Assembly (NCBI GenBank): GCA_947683425.1
Contig: CANTUQ010000073.1
Coordinates: 12,483,501 to 12,547,500 of the forward strand
Reading direction: 5' to 3'
Source: Excoecaria cochinchinensis
Taxonomy: Eukaryota; Streptophyta; Magnoliopsida; Malpighiales; Euphorbiaceae
DNA length: 64,000 nucleotides
The notes beneath the pieces were generated by a model. That model had not been told where the DNA came from and did no database searches. It worked only from the letters and a program-made list of their open reading frames with translations. The position numbers and the translations under genes are program-made. Positions 49,712 to 61,062 of the stretch are shown here, piece by piece. Every line of letters begins with the position of its first letter. Within the stretch, counting starts at the first letter, position 1.

Positions 49712-50116
49712 AAAGGGTTAGAGTGCAGCTGCTAGAGTTAGCCTTAATTGTGGCCCATTTGTATAAGACCGATAAAAGTCTGCGAGACTTTAATGATTCA
49801 AGACTTGAGGAGATTTATTTATAGTTTAGAATTTATATGAGATGTTAAGAATGAAGTAAATGATGGAATTAAGTGTGTCGTAAACAAAAATTAAAATGAA
49901 CCTTTCGTATCTCGACGACTTTTAATTTGACTATTTAGTTACGAAATGACTCTTAGGCAATTGAGTAGTTTGGGATATTTGTGTAGGAACTCTTGGATTC
50001 TATACACGAATTTAGGAAAATAATGTTTAAGAAAATTAGTTATGGACATGACAAAAGTAAGTATGTTTCTATGTGAAGTGTATGCAAGTGAGAGAAGAAA
50101 GAAGGATGATGTTTAG

Positions 50117-50255
50117 CTCTGTCGCGAGCGCGACTGAGATCATCTAGTTTTATCGTGGTCGCGAACGCGATTCCTAGTGTTTGGTTGGGCTCTGTCGCGA
50201 GCGCGACAGAGGCCATTTAACTTTCTGTCGCGATCGCGACAAGGGTCGCGAGCGC
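50117..50255. repeat. CpG-palindrome cluster in family-A LTR
   Basis: Five TCGCGAGCGCGA or TCGCGATCGCGA words, including CTGTCGCGATCGCGACA at about 50225-50241. Confidence 0.8.
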
Positions 50256-50513
50256 GATTCCTTTCTATGCCATGAATAGATGATTGATTGAGCTATTTGA
50301 CATGAGTTTTTGCTTGTGATTCACATGTGACATAGTGTGTAATTTAAGATGTGCGATACCATGCAAGTTATAGTTATAATAATTTGTGGAGCATGTACAA
50401 AAATTAAATGTGATTTTAATTAAAGGTTACAGATTGTTATAATTAAGTGAACCATTATTTTTATGAACAATTTATGTATCGGATTATTATGCGATTATAA
50501 TAAAAGTATGTAC

Positions 50514-51562
50514 TAACCCTTGCTTGTCCTCAAGCAAGAGAAAAGACATGAACAAATTTAATAGCCAGTAACATAATTACAAAGCAATGTTCATTCAGCA
50601 TATACAATAAAGTTGCAAAGATCAACTATCCCAAATACTCACACATATCAGTAAATCAAAATTTCAAAATATGCATTGAAAATTCAACAAGTTTTCCTAA
50701 CTTTACTACTTCCAACACAAAGAATATAAAGTCTCAAAAACTAAACATGACTTAAAAGAGAGAAAATTGATCATAAAAGTAAAAAATCTAAGATTTCTAG
50801 TCACCTTTTAGGACAATTGAAGCTCACTTACCCTTAATCAAATCTCATGGCATTTTTAGACTCTTTTTCTTTCTTTTTATTTTTTTTTATATTCTTTTTT
50901 ACATGGATATATATATTTTTCATTTAATTCCATGCATAGCAAGAGAAGTTAATATGGGTGCGTTTTACGCTCCATCCTATATTTTTGCAATTTTGAATAT
51001 ACATCTTGCTATTTATTGTTGAAATTAGTGGGTGCATTTTATGCTCCATCCCACTTATTTTTATTTTTCTTTTATTTTTAGTCCTCATCCAATATTGAAA
51101 AGATAACAAGTAAGTATTATGGCTATAGTTTCCATAAGCAACTAGAAACTTAAAAGTTTAAACAAAATGAACAAATTCTAACTTTAAAAACATGGTAGGT
51201 AAAGAGACTAAATAATCTATAATGTTGAAATAAGTAAAACCAAATAACTTGAAAAACTTAAAACACATACCAAAAAATTTTTGAAAAACTGATAAAAATG
51301 AGCATAAAAGATAATGGACTTCACAACCTATACAATATACCAAATAAACAATGCTTCATAATAAAACTTACTCAAAACTTAATTGAAATATAAAAACACA
51401 CAATAAACATGTAAACAACACATACATATATAAAACAATAATCAAACAAACTAATTCACTCCCCCACACTTAAAACCAACATTGTCCTCAATGTGTAGGA
51501 ATGACACACAAAAACAATAAGTAAAAGAAACAAATAAAATAAAGAGAAAGAAAACTCCCCTA
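50514..51562 (-). other. Athila copy 3, 3' UTR
   Basis: Collinear with 38594-39627. It keeps the CTTGCTTG/CAAGCAAG hairpin (50519-50538) and the two direct repeats at 50954-50980 and 51029-51053. The purine tract itself is gone. Confidence 0.75.
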
Positions 51563-52708
51563 TCATGGTGAAGGTGGAGGCGATGGAACCACAAAACCCG
51601 ATTGTATCAAGAAATTATCAAACTTGTACTCCAGCCTCCTTTGACGTCGCTCAATGGAAGATAATTGCTCTTGCATATTAGATAACATTGATGGGATGTT
51701 ATGGCTAGAGGAGCCAATATCAGGAGCAGCACCCACAGCAGCATCAATATCGGGCATCACTTCCTCCTCACTTGCCTCCTCCTCACCTTCTTCTTCTTGT
51801 GCCTCTACTTGTGGCTCAGAAATTCCAGCAATATCCCTCCAACATGATCGAGCACGTGCCGGAATTTCCTGAAAATTATTGCCAACAACCTCTCCACGAA
51901 CTAACATATTCTTATTAAAATAATGGCAAGGAAAAACTCTATAGTAGGCATCAAGATCCACATTTAGATTGTGTGCAATACTAGAAATAACATGTCCATG
52001 TGTTAAAGGTGAATCATGCTTATGTACACATTGCAACAATTGACTTACTATCCAAAAAGGCCAACATACGTCCTTGCGTTTATGTACACACCACATCAAA
52101 AACAACTCATTATATGAAACTCTGTTAAATTCAGACCTATTAAAAATTAGAGAAGCTAAAGCTCTATGCAAAATCCAATATCTCAAATCTTTAATAAACA
52201 TAGATTTAGCATCCCTAGCCCTATAACGAGTTTGCAAATCAGTCAAAAAGGTCCAAAATTCATGTGGCTTAAAAGATTTAGGTGGCTCAGTTAAACCAGT
52301 TTGAGAAAATCTAAATATCCTATTCATCATAAAATAAGTTAAAGTATAAGGTTTTCCAGCCATCCTAAAATATAACCAATTCTCATTATCATCATTCTTT
52401 TTCAATGTGGTATAGAATTCTAAAATTAAATCAGGACGCACATCTTCATGCATAGATGCAAATTTAAATAACCCACAAAATCTTAACATTTCATTCACTA
52501 CATCTAGCATGCCAATTTGATTAAGTAAAGAGTCAGGAAAATACTTACATTGCATCAAATGCCTATCACGAAGAATTAAATACCTACTGCCTTCATCTAC
52601 CGAAAATATAGGAAACAAAGCACCATAATGAGTAGCAATATTCATCTCCTCAGTTTCCTGCTCTTCTTGGTCAATTCGGGAAACAGATGGGTTCTTTGTT
52701 CTCACCAT
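51563..52708 (-). CDS. Athila 3' ORF protein (381 aa), copy 3
   Basis: Same length and order of blocks as 39628-40773 and almost the same sequence: YGALFPIFSVDEGSRYL, KYFPDSLLNQIGML, RDAKSMFIKDLRYWILHR, an acidic stretch (EEEGEEEASEEE) and a C-terminal coiled coil. Most differences between the copies are conservative or synonymous-looking (Asp/Glu, Ile/Val), and the frame has no stop in either. That suggests the protein was under selection until recently. Function unknown; similar to ATHILA ORF-1 type proteins (from memory). Confidence 0.85.
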   Translation of the reverse strand: MVRTKNPSVSRIDQEEQETEEMNIATHYGALFPIFSVDEGSRYLILRDRHLMQCKYFPDSLLNQIGMLDVVNEMLRFCGLFKFASMHEDVRPDLILEFYTTLKKNDDNENWLYFRMAGKPYTLTYFMMNRIFRFSQTGLTEPPKSFKPHEFWTFLTDLQTRYRARDAKSMFIKDLRYWILHRALASLIFNRSEFNRVSYNELFLMWCVHKRKDVCWPFWIVSQLLQCVHKHDSPLTHGHVISSIAHNLNVDLDAYYRVFPCHYFNKNMLVRGEVVGNNFQEIPARARSCWRDIAGISEPQVEAQEEEGEEEASEEEVMPDIDAAVGAAPDIGSSSHNIPSMLSNMQEQLSSIERRQRRLEYKFDNFLIQSGFVVPSPPPSP

Positions 52709-54055
52709 ATTTGTGGATTAGTGAAACAAGGATTGAAAGAAAACAGAGAGTAAAATGGAACTGCTAACAAAGAAAGAAACACAGATGAGGAAATGCCGAA
52801 ATAAACAAAGAAACGAAATACAAAAATAACTAAGAACAATGAAAATGAAATAAAAAGAACCAAGTACAAACTGTCGAAATCAACAAAAACCAAATACAGA
52901 TCTCTAATACAATGAAAGAAACCAACAAATCCAAACGCACAAAAAGAAAAGACAAATAGAGAAAAAGAAATAGAAACAAATAATAAACTACAAACGAAAT
53001 GCAACTCTGTTATGCAAGAAAAATACCTAAATCAAGTGTGTTAGAGGAAAGTAGAAAAGAAAAATGAAATTAAACTGACAAACCTAGAAATAGAATGCAA
53101 ATCCCGTAATCCCTAAGAAAACTGAAGAAAAGAGAAAAGAAACAGAATGCTAAAATGAAGAACAATAAAAACGAGAAGAAAACAGAGGATTGAAGGTTGA
53201 AGAAGAAACGAAAAAGGAAAAGAAGAAATGAAGTTCTCGGTTGAAGAAGAAGAAAAAGAAGAAAGGAAAGTCTTTTACTCGTGACCTGTGTTGGGCAAAA
53301 TAAAACTAACAGTGAAATGAAGTTGAAGATGAAAGGTCACGACGTTAGGGTTTTAAATTTAGAGTTCCCGCTTTTAATTTTCTTTTTTCTGTGTTTTAAT
53401 GCTGGAATGGTAAAATTAGGTTAATGTAATTAAAATTAAATCTTATAAATCAGAAAAGAAAAGAAAACAAACCCAAATAATATAAAAATAATAAAAGAAA
53501 AGAAAACATTTAAAACGTACCTATTCTCCACATAAGGCGTCACGTCGCGTGAAACAACGTCACGACTCGTGACGTTGCTTACTTACCTGGGCGAAGTAAT
53601 CTCCTCAGCCCGTCACGTCGCGTGTAGCTGCATCACGAGACGCACGCCCTGCAATACTTCGATCGCGATTTCGCGATGCTTGCCGCGATCACTTCACGTT
53701 ACGTCGCGTCACGTCGCGTGAAGTTTCATCACGTCTCGAGCCCTGCCAAAATTGCTTGCTATTGCGATCGCGATACTTGCCGCGATCGCAACAGAATCAA
53801 GCGTCTCCAAAAACTTTTTTATTTTTCTCTATTTTTTTTATTTTTATTCATTTATTTATTTAATAATTTTTTTTTTTACATATTTATTAAACAATTCTAA
53901 TCTTACTAAATTAACTATTATTTAAAAACAAATGTGTGTTTAACATGAAAATTAATAATACCCAAAATAAAACTATATAAATAAATTTAAAATAAATTAC
54001 AAAACCTAAGTAAAAACAATATAACTAAGTAACCTAAACAGAAGAATTAGACATA
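52709..54055 (-). other. gag-ORF spacer of Athila copy 3 (pol deleted)
   Basis: AT-rich with no pol motif. At 53530-53790 lies the CpG-word cluster, including a 21-base palindrome around a central C at 53556-53576. The 100-codon frame at 52702-53004 is low-complexity. Confidence 0.75.
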
Positions 54056-55426
54056 TCATGGCTTAATGTGCTCCCTAGGATTCTCCTCAGTATTACTTGG
54101 AAGACATCCTAGATTTCTAGAAGGTAAAGAATTTGCAAGTTGGCCTATTTGAACCTCAAGATTATGAATAGTAGCAGCATGATTTTTAGCAATTTGGTCA
54201 AATTTTTCTTCAAGTTTCTTTTGACTTGCATCTTGAGAATGCATCCTACAATTAATTTCTTCAATGAATTTATCAATTTTAACCTCAAAGGCCCCAAACC
54301 TATCTTGTGGTTGTTGGTATCCTACACCTCTATTTTGGTTGTTAACATTATTATTCCCCCATGAAAGGTTAGGATGGTTTCTCCAACCAGCATTATAAGT
54401 GCTACAATAAGGATTTCCACGACCTTGGTTTTGAAGAAAATTAACTTGTTCTTCCTTATTAACCATGCCTAAATTGCAATTATCACTCTTATGTCCTTGT
54501 TGACCACACACATTGCATGCATTTAATGAATTACCACTCATATTTAGACTATTAACTCTATGATTTAATGCTTCAATTTGGGCTTGTAATGCAACCATAG
54601 AATCTACTGAATGTACCCCCCTAGTATTAGAATTATTATACTCCCTTACTCTTTCAGGAGGCCACATACAGTTGTTCATTGCCATCTCTTCCAATAGCTC
54701 ATATGCTGCATCAATTGTTTTTCTCATTAAAGATCCACCAGCTGCAGCATCAATAGTTCCTCTTGTGGTAGGATTTACTCCATTATAGAATGTTTGCATC
54801 AACAACTCTCTTTGCAAGTTATGGTGTGGACACATCCTTTGCAATTCCTTGAATCTTTCCCAAGCCTCATATAATGATTCATTATCATTTTGAACAAAAG
54901 TAGTGATATCCTTTATGATTTTTGCAGTTTTGGCCAATGGAAAATATTTTGATAAAAATGCTTGGGCCAATTGGTCCCAAGTAGTTATAGATCCCCTTGT
55001 TAGGGAATTCAACCAAGCTTTTGCTTTATCCTTCAAAGTGAATGGAAAAAGCCTAAGCTTGATTGCATCAGCCGAAACCCCATTTATCTTAATGGTATCA
55101 CAAATCTCAAGAAAGTTTGCCAAATGAGCATTTGGATCCTCATTTGCCAAACCATAAAATTGAATACTATTTTGAATCATTTGTAATAATGAAGGCTTAA
55201 TTTCAAATTGATTTGCATTTACCGTTGGTCTTACCACTCCTTGTTGAGCACCGCTTAAAGCAGGTGTGGCAAAGTCCATCAATCTTGGTGGATTTTCTTC
55301 AGCCATGATAATTGATCTCCTATTTTTGTTCTTCTTTTTATTGGATTTCCGAATACTCAATAAAAACCTCTCAATTTCAGGATTTAAAGGCTCAAGCTCT
55401 TCTAAAGAACTCCTTGTACTAGGCAT
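54056..55426 (-). CDS. Athila Gag (456 aa), intact frame
   Basis: The only full-length retroelement gene in the window. ATG at 55426, open for 456 codons. Residues 20-40 are basic. About 85-240 are a Retrotrans_gag capsid domain (motifs IQNSIQFYGLANEDPNAHL, FLEICD, WDQLAQAFLSKYFP, FKELQRMCPHHNL). Residues 304-317 are a CX2CX4HX4C zinc knuckle (CNVCGQQGHKSDNC). After that come an Asn/Gly-rich stretch and a coiled coil (about 380-440). It should form cytoplasmic particles that pack RNA. As no pol follows, enzymes would have to come from another Athila. Confidence 0.93.
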   Translation of the reverse strand: MPSTRSSLEELEPLNPEIERFLLSIRKSNKKKNKNRRSIIMAEENPPRLMDFATPALSGAQQGVVRPTVNANQFEIKPSLLQMIQNSIQFYGLANEDPNAHLANFLEICDTIKINGVSADAIKLRLFPFTLKDKAKAWLNSLTRGSITTWDQLAQAFLSKYFPLAKTAKIIKDITTFVQNDNESLYEAWERFKELQRMCPHHNLQRELLMQTFYNGVNPTTRGTIDAAAGGSLMRKTIDAAYELLEEMAMNNCMWPPERVREYNNSNTRGVHSVDSMVALQAQIEALNHRVNSLNMSGNSLNACNVCGQQGHKSDNCNLGMVNKEEQVNFLQNQGRGNPYCSTYNAGWRNHPNLSWGNNNVNNQNRGVGYQQPQDRFGAFEVKIDKFIEEINCRMHSQDASQKKLEEKFDQIAKNHAATIHNLEVQIGQLANSLPSRNLGCLPSNTEENPREHIKP

Positions 55427-55545
55427 GAACTTCTAAAATCCTGTAAAAACAAAACACAAAATTAATTTAAACAAATAAACAAATTAAAACAAAAGAAAAT
55501 ATTGTAATCCAAAATCATAAATCAATTTTTATAATGGCAAAACAA

Positions 55546-55567
55546 CCGTTCCCCGGCAACGGCGCCA
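55546..55567 (-). other. Athila primer-binding site (copy 3)
   Basis: Identical to the site at 43436-43457 (minus strand starts TGGCGCCGTTGCCGGGG). Confidence 0.85.
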
Positions 55568-55573
55568 AAAACT

Positions 55574-57084
55574 TGTTAGGCATTTTCTATAGATGCTAAT
55601 TATACCGCAAGTATACGGTGTACCGCAATAGTACTTAAGATGTCGATCCCACGAGGAACGTTTTTACACACTATTACTAATTGATTTTAATCTTGTTTAC
55701 AATGATTAATTAATGGTAGAGTTGGTTTTAAATCTAATCTAACATGTAAACTAATTAAACCTAATTAATGATAGTCAAAAGAAGATAAAATAAATCATGA
55801 AGAATTAAAAACAATGAACTTGATTCTATCATTTAGATTAACATATTTCATCTTTTTATGCAAGCCAAGTTAGAATAAACTTTTAACTCACTCTCTCGAC
55901 ATGAATTAAAATGCCTAAAACATATAATTAAAATTCTAACTCACAATTTTCATTAATGAATTAGAGGTTTCTAATTACATATTTTAAGAATAAACACTAA
56001 CCTATAGCAATTATCTCAATATACCGATTTCTCAAAATATACCTTGATAATGAAACTCTATTAAATGTCAGATAAAGCAAACTCTCGAATTACTTTAACT
56101 TGTAAAAATTATGCAAAGGATATTAATAGAGAATCTACAATGAAAGACTATGAAAGTAGATAGAAATAGAAAGAATTATAATATGCAAGTTCATTAAAAT
56201 GATATTCATAAAAATATTGGAGAAGAATTAAAAATAAGAGAATAAGATAGAAGCCTTTCAACCCTTTTCTCAATCTCTTGAAAATAAATTTTCCTTTTCC
56301 TTGATCTTCTTCTTCAAACCATAAAACTAAATAGAAATTTAACTAAGAAATATCTGTCTTGCAAAATACAGAAAAATTACTTAACTAAAAATTCATCTTC
56401 TAAAATTACAGTTAAACTACATATTTATAGATATTAATCTAAGAATTGTGTCCCTTGAGAATGGTTGCAAAGTTTGGTGAAAGAGGGTGACTTTTCATGT
56501 ATCTTTTGGCTCAAAACTGCCCCAACGGTCGTCTCTGTAGCGTTCGCAACGCTGTCGCGATCGCGACAGAACGCGCTTGCCCGTTTTCTTCCTTCTCTCT
56601 TTCTTTCGATTTTCTCTTCCCTCTCTGGCCAGTCACATCGCGTTACTCCCCATCACGGCGTGACTTCTCGCGTGTGTGGCATGACTGGTGCTCACGTGTC
56701 GCTACCTCTCCCCTTTCTCTTTTCTTTCCTTTCTTTCCTTTCTTTCCTGGCTTCTCGTCACGTCGCGTGACCTTTGCTCACGGCGTGACTCGTCTCTTGC
56801 AGCTCCTTCTCTTCTTTTCCTCCTTCCTCTTCGTTCTTCTTAGCAAGTTACGTCTCGTTACCTCTGGTCACGTCGTGATCTGCTCCTCTATCGTGATCTC
56901 TCATTCTATTTACTTCTTCTCTTCATTTCTTCACCTAAAAACACAAATAACAACATAAACACTCAACTGATACAAATAAACATAGTCTAACATATCACAA
57001 CAAATTTTACAAATAATTACATGATTAATTACATAAACTCACATAAAATAAATACTAAATTATACTTCAATTTAGCTCCTATCA
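55574..57084 (-). repeat. Athila copy 3, 5' LTR
   Basis: 1511 bases, minus strand TGATAGGAGC...GCCTAACA. It carries TATAAATA (56422-56429) and CTGTCGCGATCGCGACAGA (56552-56570) preceded by a decayed second copy. More diverged from copy 2 than the two copy-2 LTRs are from each other. Confidence 0.9.
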
Positions 57085-57173
57085 TGTACTTTTCAAAAAG
57101 ATTTTATATTATGGCATGAGCATTTCTAAAAGAAACAAGTAAGTTTTAGCCTGCATTAGTCGAGTCGTGGATA

Positions 57174-57189
57174 ATTAGGCATGCCTAAT
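57174..57189 (+). promoter_or_regulatory. family-A palindrome ATTAGGCATGCCTAAT
   Basis: Perfect 16-base palindrome; followed by the GGACCCTGATCAGGTCC inverted repeat as in the copy at 3454. Confidence 0.6.
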
Positions 57190-58070
57190 AGAGTTACGTG
57201 TAGCTGCAGCCATGTGTACGATTTGGACCCTGATCAGGTCCCCCGATTGGATCTTCGTGATCTTTCTGTTGAATCTTACCTAAGATTCTATGTGAAAATA
57301 CTTTGGAACAAGAATAAACAGATTATTTTGATACCCTCGGGTATCTATGTGTTATGAGAATATTTTTGGTACCTCCGGGTATCTATGTGTTACTCGTTAT
57401 CCACCCTTTTGACTTAGCAGGCATTAACGAGCATAATTATGTGAACTGAATGATACGTGTGAATTGATAAAGATATGTTAAGCTTTGTATAAATTTATGC
57501 ACTCAATGAGAATGTGATCACCTTGTGCGATAAGACTTATATTGTGGCATGAGTTGCGCTTCGTGCATCTATGGTTTTTTGTCCAATGGGATCCCTATGC
57601 GTAAATGTGGTAATGTCTTTAATAGTTCATATGCTTCAGCTTTGATTATTTTCTTTATACTATTAACATGAGTTAATGATACGATAGTAATGCATCAATT
57701 TGAAGGAAATAATTAAACGAAAGTGATTATATATATATATGAGATACATTTATATGCTTTGAACATGAAGTTAGATCATTAGCGGCTTAATCATGACCTC
57801 CTTGATATGTGAGAATTATTGTAATTAGATATCTGAATATAGGCTGAACAAAATGATGTGTATGACATGCGATATATGAGTAACAAAACATGAAAAGCAT
57901 GTATCAAGCAAGACTGTCACCCTGTTTAATCTTATAAATGATTGTGATTTAAATATTCTAATTATGATCAATTATGTATATTTGTGTTAAATGACTTGAT
58001 GTTGGTTATCTATTGTGTGTTGTGACTGACGACCGTTATGAATGGTCGCCCATACTATGTGTTTTCCCCA

Positions 58071-58106
58071 CTAAGCTTTGTGCTTAGCATGGATTTTTAT
58101 CCACGC
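58071..58106 (+). other. family-A LTR double hairpin, copy 8
   Basis: Stems CTAAGC/GCTTAG (58071-58076, 58082-58087) and GCATGGAT/ATCCACGC (58087-58094, 58099-58106, one mismatch). The stem upstream is CGACC/GGTCG here, where other copies have CCATT/AATGG. Confidence 0.7.
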
Positions 58107-59850
58107 AGGTTTGGAGTTAGTCGTGTCGCCGAGGATAATCCGCAACAGTCTGGCCATCCAGTCCGTAATAATAGCTAGTGTTTAGGAATTTTAGTCTACC
58201 TTTTTAATGTAATTCTTAATGAGCATTGTATTGAAGCGATTGGGATGTAATAAAATATTATGAACAATGTAATGATAAGTATATGAATGTCTTTTGTGTT
58301 TGTGGATGTTTGTATGTTTTGAGAAAATTTTTGATAGTTCTGCTTATATTACTGTTCCCGGCTTGCTTTGCCGTAGCATTCCTCACCCATCGTCACATAC
58401 TGTCTATGTTTTCCATACAGTATGCTATACGTGGGTGAGGGGTGTTACATGCGGGGCTAGGTGTCCATCCTCTATATACACTGGTAGAAGTTACGAAATG
58501 ATTCCCAGAAAAGGGTATGGTAGTTTTCTCTGGTAATTCAGTCCAACGATCATGATACTGAGAAGCAAAGGCTGAAGATAAGACCCCGCCTTAAAAGGAT
58601 AGGGAATATCTCACTACATCGTTAATCCCTCTGAATTATCAAGCACAATAGGTGGTAGCGTAAAAGGTAGCCTCATGAGGCCTTCAAAGAACCAGATCCT
58701 TATCCACTACCTCACCCAATCTAGCAACACATTCATTCAGAAAGTCAAAGGAATGCAACTGATACCTAGAGAGAAATACCTAAGAGAATAATTGCTGATT
58801 ACCCTAGGAGGGGGCTTTGATAGTAGCTTCAACTTTTCTTGCAGCCGTACTTGAAAGGCAAGAGAGTCTCAAAAAAAATGAAGAAAAAGCTGCTGGAGTG
58901 GGTTGGTTCCATTCCAGGAAAAAATTAGGCATAGGGTTATGTGAAAATCCCTAAAGGGACGCATCTCCCACTAAGAAAAGCTAGTGTGAAAATCCACAAG
59001 GGACGCACTACCTTTAAAATAATGACTTTTGACGCCTAGAGCGACAATGCGGCATCACTCCGAATGACTTTCATTTAGGCAGAGCTTGGTTTAGAGTCAA
59101 GGGGGCAAAATGCTCGTTGACCGGGGGGCAAAGATGCGCACGAGTTAGTTCTCTTTGAAAAGATTCTGGGTCAGAGTTCTTAAAGCCAAGACAACGCTTT
59201 TCTAGATCCTCATGGGTATCAAACAATGTGAGCAGCTGAGCAGCACCCTCAATGAATCCCTTAACCACCTGGGATGTGGTCTATTCATTTTTGCATATCA
59301 CATGCATGTCACGTGCATTCAGTCTCTTACATGTACAGATATGCACACACAATTCTTGAATATTAATCCTTTGCACGTGTTTCTTATATATAGTTTTGTA
59401 TGTATACTTCACACACATTATTCCATACGCGCACACAATCTTTTGTATTTGTTGTTGTGTACATGACTTAGAGGGAAGGGTTCGAATAGACCTCATAAGC
59501 AAGGGTGATCCAAGGTATAGGTTCAGCTCAACATTATCGGCCACTGTATCCAGAATAAAATCAGGTGCATATGTGAGGGGGTGGAATGCCCAGAAGGACA
59601 AGCCTATCCGGACACACCGAGCTGAGGGCAATCCAGAATCACACAAATCTCTAGAAAATAAGATCCTTTGAGAAGCCAAACTATCCACACATGGTCGGCG
59701 GCAAATCAGACACAAAAGTGAGCTGAGGTATAGTTTTGAATCTACATTGATGCTCATCCATGCTGAACAATCGAATCAAGATTAAGTCCTCACGAGAATG
59801 GAATCTTAATGACCTGCTCCTAAGAAGGCATTTAAGAGAGCAAGTCGACT

Positions 59851-60266
59851 CATACACGCCATGTCAGGAGCAACAAGGTAAGTTTCTCTATCATAAGATA
59901 TATGCTTGTACACATTTGTACAATAATCAAGATGAAGGCCTCATGAGAGAAGAATCTTAAGGATCTGCTCCCAAGAGGGAAAAGAATAAGCCTCTCCATG
60001 CGCACCATGCCGGGAGCGAACAGGTAAGTTTTTTCTGTCATAAGATGTGCGCTAACACGCCTTACACAATTCGGATTCAAATGTATGTATATTTCACACA
60101 CATGATTCCGCACACATGCACAGTGTTTTGTATATGTAAATGGCTCAGATGAGGGGTCCGAATAGACCTCATGTTTAAAGATGATTCACGAGATGAGTTC
60201 AGCCTAACATTGTCAGACTCATGCATGCCATGCCAGGAGCAATCAGGTAAGTTTCCCTATCATAAG
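59851..60266 (+). repeat. three dispersed repeats with GTAAGT words
   Basis: GCCATGTCAGGAGCAA-type modules at about 59858, 60006 and 60226. Each is followed by AAGGTAAGT or CAGGTAAGT (59875-59883, 60021-60029, 60244-60252) and then by a TCATAAG word. The GTAAGT words are perfect matches to the 5' splice-site consensus. Confidence 0.7.
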
Positions 60267-61062
60267 TTATACGCTCACACACATCACACAAAGTGTACAA
60301 AAGCCAAATTCAAATGTACAAAATCTCAAACCAATTCAAATGTACAAAGAATAGAAACTCTCAAATCAAAATAACAAAAACAAATTCTCAAACAAAACAA
60401 CACAAAACAAAAAGAAGAAGATATTTTCAAGGCCTTAAAAATCCAATACACTGTAAAAGTCCAAACGCGTCCAAAAATGTGAAAACGCAAAGAAACAAAA
60501 AAAATGAAAACGAAATAGAAAAATCATCCGCCTGCAGGCAAGCAGCAAAACCTCCAATATAATTTTCCTTTGAGAAAGCTCAAATCTTTTTTCTGCCCCG
60601 GACACTCAACATCAAATTCTCTCACCCTCTTGAGAAGTATGCAGGTCTTTTCAAAAGGGAGGCTGCATTGGAGATGATAGAGGAATCGATATCTGGCATG
60701 TCACAATTAGTGCAATCAAGAAAATGGGGAACAACCAAACATCCTTCGAGGGCACACTTTGACATCGGCCCCAATAGGTATGTACTGCCAAAGGTATACG
60801 CCTTTTATATGCCCTGTACATTTGCTTTTCCCTTGTTGTAGTAAAAAGAAGAGGTCTAGGATAAGTGCCAGCAAAGAAAGCGACGAATGGTTCACCATAC
60901 AAATCTAAGGATGGTCGACAGATCAAATAGTATACTAGCCGAATGGGGATTGAATGGGGGTTAGCAAGGAAAGTTCGCAAGCCTAAACGGGACTATCAAA
61001 ATAAATCAGATACCGTCCATGCAGAGACGAGGACAGCGGCGCACACGCGATAGAATAAATCG

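Larger units (their letters stand above)
50514..57084 (-). mobile_element. Athila-like element without pol (copy 3), 3' LTR missing
   Basis: Order on the minus strand: 5' LTR (55574-57084), primer site, gag, spacer, 381-codon ORF, 3' UTR as far as the hairpin before the polypurine tract. The tract and the 3' LTR are absent. TGTAC lies directly on both sides (50509-50513, 57085-57089) as if it were the TSD. Same pol-less plan as copy 2. Confidence 0.88.
47805..58449 (+). mobile_element. solo family-A LTR, internally duplicated, TSD TGCGG
   Basis: From TGTAACACCCCG to GGGGTGTTACA, flanked by TGCGG (47800-47804, 58450-58454). Without the nested Athila element and its repeat it is about 4.07 kb, against about 2.5 kb for the other solo LTRs. 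The palindrome module occurs twice (49698-49711 and 57174-57189), as does the CpG-word cluster (49221-49250 and 50117-50255). The hairpin block occurs once (58071-58106). The best reading is a composite of two partial LTRs, or an LTR with a tandem duplication of its middle. Confidence 0.85.
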
